From: JACVRW01 sp036407035 | Lineage (GTDB): Bacteria > Actinomycetota > Thermoleophilia > Solirubrobacterales > Thermoleophilaceae | Direction of reading: 5' to 3' | Length of the DNA: 64,000 nucleotides | Assembly (NCBI GenBank): GCA_036407035.1 | Contig: DASXAA010000064.1 | Coordinates: 1 to 64,000, forward strand | Part shown: positions 32,816 to 41,112 of the stretch, in pieces | How the letters are laid out: each line of letters starts with the position of its first letter | Numbering within the stretch: position 1 is the first letter of the stretch | Position numbers and translations under genes: made by a program | Notes under the pieces: generated by a model | Told to the model about the DNA's origin: nothing | The model's input: only the letters and a program-made list of their open reading frames with translations | The model's database searches: none

Positions 32816-33879
32816 CCGGCCTCTCGAGTCTCCTCGCCCAGGAGCCCCTGCGGGCGGAACACCATGATCACGATCAGATAGACGAACACGATCGCCGGCG
32901 TCCACTCACCGCCGATCCTGTTGTCGGAGATCTGCTGGATGATGCCGATGATGAAGCCGCCGAGCACGGCGCCCTGGAGGTTGCCGATGCCGCCCATCAC
33001 CGCCGCCGTGAACGCCACCAGGCCCGCCTGGAAGCCCTGGAAGTACCAGATGGTCGTCTGGTAGAGCGCGTAGATGAGGCCGGCGGCGCCCGCCATGATG
33101 CCGCCGAGCAGGAAGGTCAGCGAGATCGTCGTGTCGACGTTGATGCCCATGAGGCGCGCGGCCTCCGGGTCCTGCGCCGTGGCGCGCATGGCGCGCCCGA
33201 GCCGGCTCTGGTTGATGAACGTCGTCAGCAGCAGCACCAGCGGGATCGTCGCTGCGACGGCGAGCACGTCGCCGCGCGAGATCGACACGCCGCCGATGTG
33301 GAAGAGCTCCTTCTGCGCGTTGATCAGGTCGGGGATCCCCTCGGGGGAGCCGCCTATCCACAGGATCCCGACGTTCTGAAGGATGAAGGAGAAGCCGACC
33401 GCCGTGATCAGCGGCGCTAACTTGGGCGCGCTGCGTAACGGCCGGTAGGCGACGCGCTCGATCATCACGTTGAGCGAGCCGCTCGCAAGCATCGCCAGCA
33501 CAAGCGTCAGCAGCAGCCCGAGGACCAGCCCGGCCGTGCCGGTGGACTGGGTCAGCCCGAGCGTGCCGAACAGCCCCGCCGAGGTGAGCGAGCCGATCAT
33601 GAACACCTCGCCGTGGGCGAAGTTGATCAGCTCGATGATTCCGTAGACCAGCGTGTATCCGAGGGCGACGAGCGCCCAGATGGCGCCGTTCGAGAGCCCG
33701 TCGACGACATTGTTGCCGAGCCGGGCGAGGCTTCCGTCCTGGCTCAGGTCCTGGATCCCGTAGACGACGGGGAGGACGAGGAGTAGGGCTATGAGCCCGT
33801 ATTTCTGGAGCCAGCCGCGCAGGACATCGAGCGGACTCGCTCGCAACGGCACCCGGGCTGCTTCAGTACTCGCCTCCAA
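32812..33879 (-). CDS. livH: Branched-chain amino acid-type ABC permease LivH, cluster 2
   Basis: A 355-residue permease. Its core has ALGYTLVYGIIELINFAHGE and MGGIGNLQGAVLGGFIIG, the LivH signatures. It has an N-terminal extension of about 45 residues with an additional hydrophobic segment. I chose TTG 33879, which has a GAGGGGGA site 5 bases upstream. The next in-frame start codons lack such a site. A hairpin (33917-33948) separates it from the binding-protein gene. Confidence 0.92.
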   Translation of the reverse strand: MEASTEAARVPLRASPLDVLRGWLQKYGLIALLLVLPVVYGIQDLSQDGSLARLGNNVVDGLSNGAIWALVALGYTLVYGIIELINFAHGEVFMIGSLTSAGLFGTLGLTQSTGTAGLVLGLLLTLVLAMLASGSLNVMIERVAYRPLRSAPKLAPLITAVGFSFILQNVGILWIGGSPEGIPDLINAQKELFHIGGVSISRGDVLAVAATIPLVLLLTTFINQSRLGRAMRATAQDPEAARLMGINVDTTISLTFLLGGIMAGAAGLIYALYQTTIWYFQGFQAGLVAFTAAVMGGIGNLQGAVLGGFIIGIIQQISDNRIGGEWTPAIVFVYLIVIMVFRPQGLLGEETREAG

Positions 33880-33916
33880 AGTCCCCCTCTCGCGACTTGC
33901 GCGGATTCAATCAGAG

Positions 33917-33948
33917 ACGGGGGGCGGACCGAAAGGCCCGCCCCCCGT
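33917..33948. other. Strong GAAA-loop hairpin between livJ and livH (cluster 2)
   Basis: Arms 33917-33930 (ACGGGGGGCGGACC) and 33935-33948 (GGCCCGCCCCCCGT) pair over 14 positions with a single A-C mismatch around a GAAA loop (plus-strand reading). There is no T-run in the direction of transcription. It takes the same place as the hairpin at 17100-17137 in cluster 1, which supports a shared role in protecting the livJ message or reducing read-through. Confidence 0.7.
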
Positions 33949-33968
33949 TCCGACTCAGAGCGTCTCGA

Positions 33969-35246
33969 TCAGCCCTGCGCCTTGATCGTCTCGTCGAACT
34001 GGAGCGCTCCGTCCTTGATGGAGTACACCCCGTAGTCCGTGAGGGTCGTGTCGCCGTTCTCGTCGATGTCGTAGGTACCGAGCACCGACTGGCGGCCCTT
34101 CGTCGCGAACAGCGCGTCGATCATCTTCTGACGATCGCTGCAGTCCGCCTTGAGCTTCTCGCACGTGTCCAGGACGAGGCTCATCGCCTCGTAGCCGTAG
34201 ATCGCGTACGGATCCGGGTTCTTCTCGCCGTACTTCGCGGTGAAGTCGTCGAAGAACTTCTGGCCCTCGGGCGGGTACTGATCCGGCGACAGGGTGGCCA
34301 CGGTGACCTTCACCCGGCTGCCCACGTCGCTCGGGATGCCGCCGCTCTTCGGATCGGAGAAGCCGGACTCGGCAACGCCGTCCGGGCCGTAGAGCTTGGC
34401 GTCCGGCAGCGCCGCGGCGATGTCCTTGTACAGCTGGACCGCGCCGTTGGCGGTGATGCCTGAGAACACGAAGCAGTCCGCGCCCTCACCCTTGATCTTG
34501 GCCGCCTGGGAGCGGAAGTTCGGCGCCTTCGGGTCGATGCCCTCGTCGCTCGAGATGGTCAGGCCCTGCTCCTTCGCAGACCCCTCGATGTTCCGCGCCA
34601 GGCCTGCGCCGTAGACCTCCTTGTCGTTCAGGATCGCCACCTTGGTGCAGCCATCCTTCTTCATGAGCGTCGCCAGCGCGGCGCCCTGGATGGTGTCCTT
34701 GGGGACGATGCGGAGGTAGTGCCGCTTGCCCGTCGGGTAGTACTTGTCGGGCTCGCCCTTGTCGGCGCCGGGCTCGTCCGTGGTGAGGCCCACGGCGGTG
34801 TTCGCCGGGCTCACCTGGGCAATCGGCACCTCGTTCAGGATCGGGATCGAGATCGCGCTCGCGCCCGAGTTGAACTCGCCGATGTAGGCGACCGCCTTGT
34901 CGTCCTGCGCAACCTTGCGCGCGTTCGCCGAGGTGGCCTCGGGCGTCCACGTGCCGGCCTGAGCGGTGGAGTCGTCAAGCGACGTGTACTTGATCGTGTA
35001 GCCGCCCGCCTTGCCGTTGTGCTGCTCGAGCGCCAGCTTCGCGCCGTTCACCAGCGCCGTGGTCTGCGCGCGGGAGGCGCCCTGAAGCGGGAGGCTGGAA
35101 TAGATGTCCAGCGTTCCGCCCGACTCTCCGCCTCCACCTCCGCCTCCCCCGCCGCCGTTGTCGTCGTCGTCGCCGCCGCACGCAGCGACGCCCAACGCGA
35201 ATACAGCGAACAAGCAGCTGAGCAGTGCCAGCCAACGTACTCGCAA
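33969..35246 (-). CDS. livJ: Branched-chain amino acid-type substrate-binding lipoprotein, cluster 2
   Basis: 425 residues. I chose TTG 35246 because AGGAGG lies 6 bases upstream. A TTG nine codons earlier would place that site inside the gene. The lipoprotein signal ends LGVAAC, then GGDDDDN and about ten Gly. The mature domain is a type 1 periplasmic-binding fold (LDIYSSLPLQGASRAQ). It shows strong similarity to the lone binding protein at 35371. Ligand unknown; branched-chain amino acids are the family default. Confidence 0.93.
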   Translation of the reverse strand: MRVRWLALLSCLFAVFALGVAACGGDDDDNGGGGGGGGGGESGGTLDIYSSLPLQGASRAQTTALVNGAKLALEQHNGKAGGYTIKYTSLDDSTAQAGTWTPEATSANARKVAQDDKAVAYIGEFNSGASAISIPILNEVPIAQVSPANTAVGLTTDEPGADKGEPDKYYPTGKRHYLRIVPKDTIQGAALATLMKKDGCTKVAILNDKEVYGAGLARNIEGSAKEQGLTISSDEGIDPKAPNFRSQAAKIKGEGADCFVFSGITANGAVQLYKDIAAALPDAKLYGPDGVAESGFSDPKSGGIPSDVGSRVKVTVATLSPDQYPPEGQKFFDDFTAKYGEKNPDPYAIYGYEAMSLVLDTCEKLKADCSDRQKMIDALFATKGRQSVLGTYDIDENGDTTLTDYGVYSIKDGALQFDETIKAQG

Positions 35247-35284
35247 AATGTCCCTCCTAGAAGATTGCTCCAACCTGCGCGGTG

Positions 35285-35314
35285 ATCCTAGACACTGGCG
35301 CGGGCGGTCGGCAA
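35285..35314 (-). promoter_or_regulatory. Candidate promoter of the cluster 2 liv operon
   Basis: On the minus strand, TTGCCG (35309-35314) and TAGGAT (35285-35290) are separated by 18 bases and lie about 40 bases before the livJ start. The elements match 4 of 6 and 4 of 6 consensus positions. Support is by pattern only. Confidence 0.35.
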
Positions 35315-35370
35315 TTGCTTGGCCAAACCTCCATCTGCGCTTAACGCGGGGAAAATGAGCCGCCGGGCGC

Positions 35371-36591
35371 TCAGCCGGTCATGCCGGTGAACCTGAAGCT
35401 CCCGTCCACCAGCCTCCAGGTCGCGAAGCGCTCGGTGTCCACGTCGCCGGTCGCGCGGATCCCGTACCGGCCTATGACGGAGTCGCGCGTGCGGGCGGAG
35501 AGAGCGGCCTCGACCACCGCGTGGCGATCCGGTGCGCCCGCCGCGACCGCGTCGAGCACGATCCGCATCGCCTCGTACCCGTACAGGGCCTGCGGCCGGG
35601 CGACGTCACGGCCGTCCTGGCGCGCGATCGAGCGCAGCAGCCGCCTCCCCTTGGGCGGCATCTCCGATGCGGGCGGCACGGGGCCAAATGCCTCCGTGAA
35701 GCCCGGCGCGGCCGGGATCGGGAGGTCCGGGTCGCGCGCCAGCAGGCCGCCCGTCACGTATGCGGGCACGGCGGGCATGCGGCGGTCGATCTCCGCCAGG
35801 AGCGGTCCGGTGCCCCTGTCGGCGATGCCCGCGTAGACGATCGTGTCGGGCGAGGACTCGGCGAGCTTTCGGACCAGGTCGGGCACGCTCTCGACCTTGC
35901 CGTCGAACTCCTCGGCGCCCACGGGCTCCGGACCGTCCCGGCGCCCGCGGGCGGCCAGCTCGCCGGCCAGCTCGCGCCCGTAGATGTGGGCGTCGTAGAC
36001 GATCGCCATGCGCCGTGCGCCCGCGTCGCGGGCGCGCTCGAGGATCGTCTCCGCCTGGAGCAGGTCGTTCGGGACGAGCCGCAGGAAGGTGTGCTCGCCG
36101 GTCGGGTAGTAGCGGTCGGGCCCGGCGCGCGGGCGCCCGGGAGTGGTGCGGGTGAGGCTCGTCAGGGTGTCCCCCGGGGACACCTGGAGGATGCCGGCGT
36201 CGTTCGTGATCGGCAGGGACACGGCGCTCGCGCCGTAGTCCAGATCGCCGAGGTAGGCGATCGTCTTCGGGTCGTCGGCGGCCCGCTTCGCGTTCGCGCT
36301 CACGATGCCGGGCTCCCATACGCGGTCCCCGCCCTGAGTCGAGTCGAGCTGCACGAGCCGCACGCGGAACCCGCCCGCGCGCCCGCCGGCGTCGGCCAGC
36401 GCGCGGCGCTCGCCGGCGGCGACCGACCTCGCCACCGGCGCGGACGCGCCCTCGTGCGGCAGGCTCGAGTAGACGGTGAGCACGTTCCCGCGGACGCGGG
36501 TGTCCTCGTCCGACCCCCCGCGTCCGAGGCAGCCGGCGAGGGCGATCGCGCAGAGGAGGAGTGGGGACAGCCTGCGTGCCAAGGGGGGCAT
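35371..36591 (-). CDS. Lone substrate-binding lipoprotein, paralogue of the cluster 2 binding protein
   Basis: 406 residues with a lipoprotein signal (LLLCAIALAGC). It shares with the neighbouring LivJ the start of the mature domain (TVYSSLPHEGASAPVARSV), DRYYPTGEHTFLRLVPND and the C-terminal YGYEAMRIVLDA region. It encodes no transporter parts, so it may deliver a second ligand to cluster 2 or act as a sensor. It lacks the poly-Gly tether. The ATG at 36591 is divergent from the phosphofructokinase gene. Confidence 0.85.
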   Translation of the reverse strand: MPPLARRLSPLLLCAIALAGCLGRGGSDEDTRVRGNVLTVYSSLPHEGASAPVARSVAAGERRALADAGGRAGGFRVRLVQLDSTQGGDRVWEPGIVSANAKRAADDPKTIAYLGDLDYGASAVSLPITNDAGILQVSPGDTLTSLTRTTPGRPRAGPDRYYPTGEHTFLRLVPNDLLQAETILERARDAGARRMAIVYDAHIYGRELAGELAARGRRDGPEPVGAEEFDGKVESVPDLVRKLAESSPDTIVYAGIADRGTGPLLAEIDRRMPAVPAYVTGGLLARDPDLPIPAAPGFTEAFGPVPPASEMPPKGRRLLRSIARQDGRDVARPQALYGYEAMRIVLDAVAAGAPDRHAVVEAALSARTRDSVIGRYGIRATGDVDTERFATWRLVDGSFRFTGMTG

Positions 36592-36611
36592 TTTGACGAG
36601 GCCCGGGTATC

Positions 36612-37652
36612 GTGCCGACCGTGCGCATCGGGGTGCTGACCGGCGGGGGCGACTGCCCGGGACTGAACGCGGTCATCCGCGCGATCGTCCGCAAGGGAAT
36701 CGACGGTCACGGGCACGCGATCGTCGGTTTCAGGGACGGCTGGCGCGGCGCGATCGAGAACCGGTTCGACGAGCTCACGATCGACTCGACGCGCGGCATC
36801 CTCCCGCGGGGCGGCACGATCCTCGGGAGCTCGCGCACGAACCCGTTCAAGCGCGACGACGGGCCGTCGCGGATCGCCGAGAACAGGCGCACGCTGAACC
36901 TGGACGGCCTGATCGCGATCGGCGGCGAGGACACGCTCGGCGCCGCGCAGCGGCTGCACGCGGAGCACGACATGCCGGTGCTGGGCGTGCCGAAGACGAT
37001 CGACAACGACCTCGGCGGCACCGACATGACGTTCGGGTTCGACACCGCCGTGCAGATCGCCACCGACGCGATCGACCGCCTCCACACGACGGCCGAGAGC
37101 CACAACCGCGTGATGATCGTCGAGGTGATGGGCCGCCACGCCGGCTGGATCGCGCTGCACTCGGGGCTGGCCGGCGGCGCCGACGTGATCCTGATCCCCG
37201 AGCGGCCGTTCGACATCGAGGAGGTGTGCCGCCTGATCCAGCGCCGGCACGCCCGCGGCCGCTACTTCTCGATCGTCGTCGCCGCCGAGGGCGCCACCCC
37301 CAAGGAGGGGACGATGGAGACGGTCACGGCCGGCAAGGACGAGTTCGGCCACGAGCGGCTCGGCGGCATCGGGCAGCGGCTCGAGCAGGAGATCGAGGCG
37401 CGCACCGGGTTCGAGTCGCGCGCGACCGTGCTCGGCCACATCCAGCGCGGCGGCACTCCCACCGCCTTCGACCGCGTGCTGGCAACCCGCCTCGGCATCG
37501 CCGCCATCGAGGGCGCCAACGAGGAGCGCTGGGGGATGATGCCCGCGCTGCGCGGGACGAGGATCGAGCTGCTGCCGCTGGCCGAGGCGGTGGCCGAGCT
37601 GCACACCGTGCCGGCCGACGAGTACGAGGCCGCGGCGACGTTCTTCGGCTAG
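36612..37652 (+). CDS. pfkA: 6-phosphofructokinase, predicted PPi-dependent
   Basis: 346 residues. GGGDCPGLN (nucleotide/phosphate loop), GGEDT (residues 104-108), PKTIDNDLGGTD (127-138) and MGRHAGWIAL are PFK motifs. The Asp at 107 and Lys at 128 match the Asp104/Lys124 pair that marks PPi-dependent enzymes such as that of Amycolatopsis methanolica. ATP-dependent enzymes have Gly at the first of these. It would phosphorylate fructose 6-phosphate reversibly with PPi. Start GTG 36612 or GTG 36621; neither has a clear ribosome site. Confidence 0.93.
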   Translation: MPTVRIGVLTGGGDCPGLNAVIRAIVRKGIDGHGHAIVGFRDGWRGAIENRFDELTIDSTRGILPRGGTILGSSRTNPFKRDDGPSRIAENRRTLNLDGLIAIGGEDTLGAAQRLHAEHDMPVLGVPKTIDNDLGGTDMTFGFDTAVQIATDAIDRLHTTAESHNRVMIVEVMGRHAGWIALHSGLAGGADVILIPERPFDIEEVCRLIQRRHARGRYFSIVVAAEGATPKEGTMETVTAGKDEFGHERLGGIGQRLEQEIEARTGFESRATVLGHIQRGGTPTAFDRVLATRLGIAAIEGANEERWGMMPALRGTRIELLPLAEAVAELHTVPADEYEAAATFFG

Positions 37653-37843
37653 GTCGGGCCTTCCGTGGAAGAGGTGCTCTCGCGGCCGAGCGTCTGGTCG
37701 AAGTAGGGCTTGGCGATGTGTGCCGCCGCGGCGACCACCACCGCGGCGACGGTCAGGAGAAAGGCGTCGAACGACTTGACGCCGAACGCCCACGCCGTGA
37801 TCCACCAGACCAATCCGACGGTGAGCGTGACCAGGATCGCCAC
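37649..37843 (-). CDS. Small membrane protein, unknown function
   Basis: 64 residues from GTG 37843, with AAGGAG 8 bases upstream. Two hydrophobic segments (about 1-20 and 27-45) and a polar C-terminal tail. It lies 2 bases after the SnoaL-like gene, so they share a transcript. Its stop overlaps the pfkA stop from the other strand. No family recognised. Confidence 0.65.
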   Translation of the reverse strand: MAILVTLTVGLVWWITAWAFGVKSFDAFLLTVAAVVVAAAAHIAKPYFDQTLGRESTSSTEGPT

Positions 37844-37845
37844 GG

Positions 37846-38424
37846 CTACGGCTCCTTGCGCTCCGAGATCGTGCGCCGCAGCTTCGTGACCGCGTTGAAC
37901 GCGCCCTTCATCGCGCGCTCGGTGCCGGAGTCGAGCGGCGGCAGCATCCCGACCTGGCGTGCGAACGAGGCGCCGTCGTAGTAGGCGGTGTTGCTCGTGA
38001 TCTTGCCGTCCTCGACCTCGAGCACGTCGAGGCCGCGTACCTCCACGCGGCGGCCGGTGGGGTCGATGCCCTGGAACGGGCCGCCCGTGAAGTCGCCGGC
38101 CATGCGCCATTCGACGGCAGCGACGCGGTCGTCGGACACGACGCGGTGAACGGTGGTCTCGAGGTTCGGGACGGCCGCGAAGAGGTCCGCGAAGAACGCC
38201 TTGATCTCGGCCGGGCCGCGGAGCACGCCGACCGGGACCACGTCCTCGACGACGTCCGTGCTCAGGTGCTCGGCCATCGCCTCGACGTCCCGCTTCGCGA
38301 GCGCGTCGAAGTAGCTGCGCGCGTGCTCCTCGACCGCCTTGCGCTTGCTGATCCGCTTCTTGGGCTTGGCCGCAGCGGCTTCCTCTGCGGCCTGCTCCTC
38401 GCCCTGCGTGTCCGTCTCGGCCAT
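37846..38424 (-). CDS. SnoaL/NTF2-like protein
   Basis: 192 residues. The N-terminal about 28 are charged and low-complexity (Glu/Ala then KPKKRISKRK). The rest (about 30-150) is a cone-shaped NTF2-like fold: HARSYFDALAKRDVEAMAEHLS, GPAEIKAFFADLFAAVPNLE, VEVRGLDVLEVEDGKI. Such proteins include polyketide cyclases, ketosteroid isomerases and many of unknown role. No catalytic residue assignment is possible. It follows trpA by 50 bases. Confidence 0.8.
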   Translation of the reverse strand: MAETDTQGEEQAAEEAAAAKPKKRISKRKAVEEHARSYFDALAKRDVEAMAEHLSTDVVEDVVPVGVLRGPAEIKAFFADLFAAVPNLETTVHRVVSDDRVAAVEWRMAGDFTGGPFQGIDPTGRRVEVRGLDVLEVEDGKITSNTAYYDGASFARQVGMLPPLDSGTERAMKGAFNAVTKLRRTISERKEP

Positions 38425-38474
38425 CGTGGCGGCCACACTACCACCGGGGCTGGCCGGGGTCGGCCGTAGCCGCG

Positions 38475-39278
38475 CTACGGCGCCAGCGCCTCCGCCAGCT
38501 CCGCCACCAGGCCGCCGACCGCGCCCGCCCCGCCCTCCGCGGCCGCTCTCACCACGCGGCTTCCCACGATCACCCCGTCGGCGATCTCCGACACGGTTCG
38601 GGCCTGCTCGCCGGTCGAGATCCCGAATCCGACCGCGACCGGCAGGTCCGTGGCCGAGCGCACTCGCGCGACCGTTGCCGCCACCGCGGGCGCGACCTCG
38701 TCGCGCTCGCCCGTCACGCCCGTCAGCGCGACCGTGTAGACGAACCCGCGGGCCTGGGCGCCGATCTCCGCGACCCGCTCCTCGGTCGTCGTCGGCGCGA
38801 CCAGCGGCACGAGCGCGAGGCCCTCGGCGTCGAGCGCGGCACGCACGTCGCCGGCCTCGTCGGTCGGCAGGTCCGGCACGATCACACCGGCGGCGCCCGC
38901 CGCCGCGGCTCGCAGCGCGAAGGCCTCCGCGCCCGCCGCCATCACCACGTTCGCATAGACCATCAACACCACCGGCACGCGCTCCGCGATCCGCTCGCAC
39001 ACGCGCAGCACCCCGTGTGGCGTGGCCCCGCCGGCCAGCGCCGCCGTGCCGGCCGCGTGGATCACCGGACCGTCCGCCAGCGGGTCGGAGAACGGGATGC
39101 CGAGCTCGATCAGGTCCGCGCCCGCCGCCGCGGCCGCCTCGCCCGCCGCGGCCGACTCGTCGAGGTCCGGGAAGCCCCCCATCAGGTATGGCATGAGCGC
39201 CGCCCGCTTGCCGTGCGAGGCGAACGCGCTCGCGATGCGGTCGCCGGCGCCGCGCGCGCTTGCGACCCCGCCCGTCAC
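38475..39278 (-). CDS. trpA: Tryptophan synthase alpha chain
   Basis: A 267-residue TIM barrel. YLMGGFPDLDES and ELGIPFSDPLADGP carry the catalytic Glu and Asp, and VGFGISTGEQAR forms the phosphate site. It cleaves indole-3-glycerol phosphate and channels indole to TrpB. GTG 39278 overlaps the trpB stop (GTGA), implying coupled synthesis of the two subunits. Confidence 0.97.
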   Translation of the reverse strand: MTGGVASARGAGDRIASAFASHGKRAALMPYLMGGFPDLDESAAAGEAAAAAGADLIELGIPFSDPLADGPVIHAAGTAALAGGATPHGVLRVCERIAERVPVVLMVYANVVMAAGAEAFALRAAAAGAAGVIVPDLPTDEAGDVRAALDAEGLALVPLVAPTTTEERVAEIGAQARGFVYTVALTGVTGERDEVAPAVAATVARVRSATDLPVAVGFGISTGEQARTVSEIADGVIVGSRVVRAAAEGGAGAVGGLVAELAEALAP

Positions 39279-40435
39279 TGAGCGAGCACCTCCGCCAGAT
39301 CCTTGTCACCGCGGCCCGAGAGCGTCACCACCGTCACACCCGGCTCGCGGTTCGCCAGCACCCACGCGATCGCGTGCGACGGCTCCAGCGCAGGGACGAT
39401 CCCCTCGAGCTCCGCCACGCGCCGGAACGCCGCCACCGCTGCCCCGTCCTCCACCGCCACGTAGCGGACGCGCCCGCTGTCGCGCAGCCAGGCGTGCTCG
39501 GGGCCGACGCCCGGGTAGTCGAGCCCGGCCGAGATCGAGTGCGCCTCCAGGATCTGGCCCTCCTCGTCCTGGAGCACCGCCGACATCGCCCCGTGGAGAA
39601 CGCCGCGCGCGCCCGTCGTGAGCGGCGCCGAGTGGCGCATCGTGCCGAGCCCCTCGCCCGCCGCCTCCACGCCGATCAGCTCCACCCCGGAGTCGGACAC
39701 GAACGGGACGAAGGTGCCGATCGCGTTCGACCCTCCGCCCACGCACGCCACCACGCGGTCGGGCAGCCGGCCCGCCGCCTCGAGCAGCTGGGCGCGCGCC
39801 TCGTCGCCGATCACCCGCTGCAGGTCGCGCACGAGCGACGGGAACGGCGCCGGCCCGACGGCCGAGCCGATCACGTAGTGGGTCGTCTCGACGTTCGTCA
39901 CCCAGTCGCGGATCGCCGCCGAGACCGCCTCCTTCAGCGTCCGGGCGCCGACCTCCACGGGCCTGACCTCCGCGCCCAGCAGGTGCATCCGCTCCACGTT
40001 CGGGCGCTGGCGGCGCATGTCCTCGGTCCCCATGTACACGACGCACTCGAGCCCGAGCAGGGCGCACGCCGTCGCCGCCGCCACGCCGTGCTGGCCCGCG
40101 CCGGTCTCGGCGATCACGCGCGGCTTGCCCATGCGGCGGGTCAGGAGCGCCTGCCCGATCGCGTTGTTGACCTTGTGCGCGCCGGTGTGGAGCAGGTCCT
40201 CGCGCTTCAGGTAGAGATCGCAGCCGGCGGCCTCGGACAGCCGGCGCGCCCGGTACAGCGGCGACGGCCGGCCGACGTAGTCGCGCAGGAGCGAGCCGAG
40301 CTCCTCCGTGAAGGCCGGGTCGGAGCGCGCCTCCACCCACTCGCGCTCGAGCTCGTCCAGGGCCGGGATCAGCGTCTCCGGCACGTAGCGGCCGCCGTAG
40401 GGGCCGAATCGGCGCTCGACGGGTGTGGCGCTCAT
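39275..40435 (-). CDS. trpB: Tryptophan synthase beta chain
   Basis: A 386-residue PLP enzyme. GPYGGRYVPETL, KREDLLHTGAHKVNNAIGQ (PLP Lys), AETGAGQHGVA and GGGSNAIG (PLP phosphate) are canonical TrpB1 motifs. ATG 40435 overlaps the trpF stop (ATGA). It makes tryptophan from indole and serine. Confidence 0.98.
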   Translation of the reverse strand: MSATPVERRFGPYGGRYVPETLIPALDELEREWVEARSDPAFTEELGSLLRDYVGRPSPLYRARRLSEAAGCDLYLKREDLLHTGAHKVNNAIGQALLTRRMGKPRVIAETGAGQHGVAAATACALLGLECVVYMGTEDMRRQRPNVERMHLLGAEVRPVEVGARTLKEAVSAAIRDWVTNVETTHYVIGSAVGPAPFPSLVRDLQRVIGDEARAQLLEAAGRLPDRVVACVGGGSNAIGTFVPFVSDSGVELIGVEAAGEGLGTMRHSAPLTTGARGVLHGAMSAVLQDEEGQILEAHSISAGLDYPGVGPEHAWLRDSGRVRYVAVEDGAAVAAFRRVAELEGIVPALEPSHAIAWVLANREPGVTVVTLSGRGDKDLAEVLAQ

Positions 40436-41082
40436 GCCGCCGGCGACTCGGCCGGGGCCCCCGCGGCCTCGACGGCGCGGAAGAAGGCGGTCAGCTTGGC
40501 CGGGTCCTTGCGCCCGGGCGAGACCTCGGTGCCGCTCGCCGTGTCGACCGCGAAGGGCCGCGCCACCCGGATCGCCGCGCCGACGTTCTCCGCCGTCAAG
40601 CCGCCCGAGAGCACCACCGGCGGCTCCGAGGGGTGCGCGCGCACGAGCTCCCAGTCGAAGCTCTCGCCGGTCCCGCCCGGGCTGCGCGGCGAGTAGGCGT
40701 CGAGCAGGTGATAGTCCGTGTGGAAGGGCCTGAGCGCGCGGACGTCGGCGGCGCCGTGCACGCGGGCGGCCTTCATCACCTTGCAGCCGGTGCGGCGCGC
40801 GGCCTCGCGGCAGTAGGCGGGGCCCTCGTCGCCGTGCAGCTGGAGCATCGTCAGGCCGACGCGGTCGGCGGTCAGGGCGACCTCGTCCAGCGTCGCGTTC
40901 ACGAACACGCCTACGAGCTCCAGCCGCCGCCGCAGCTCGGCCGCGATGCCCTCCGCCGCCTCGACCGGGCAGCGGCGGGGGCTGCCGGGCCAGAAGATCA
41001 TCCCGATCGCCCACGCGCCGAGGTCGGCGGCGTGCCGCGCGTCCCCGGGGTCGGTGAGACCGCAGATCTTGACCCGTGCCAC
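40432..41082 (-). CDS. trpF: Phosphoribosylanthranilate isomerase
   Basis: A 216-residue TIM barrel with KICGLTDPGDARHA (catalytic Cys), LQLHGDE and VDTASGTEVSPGRKDPAK. Start GTG 41082. It is the first of the trpFBA unit. A separate trpF is present, so no PriA-like double role needs to be assumed here. Confidence 0.96.
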   Translation of the reverse strand: MARVKICGLTDPGDARHAADLGAWAIGMIFWPGSPRRCPVEAAEGIAAELRRRLELVGVFVNATLDEVALTADRVGLTMLQLHGDEGPAYCREAARRTGCKVMKAARVHGAADVRALRPFHTDYHLLDAYSPRSPGGTGESFDWELVRAHPSEPPVVLSGGLTAENVGAAIRVARPFAVDTASGTEVSPGRKDPAKLTAFFRAVEAAGAPAESPAA

Positions 41083-41112
41083 CCGCCCAATGCTAAGGGG
41101 GGTGGGAAGCTC

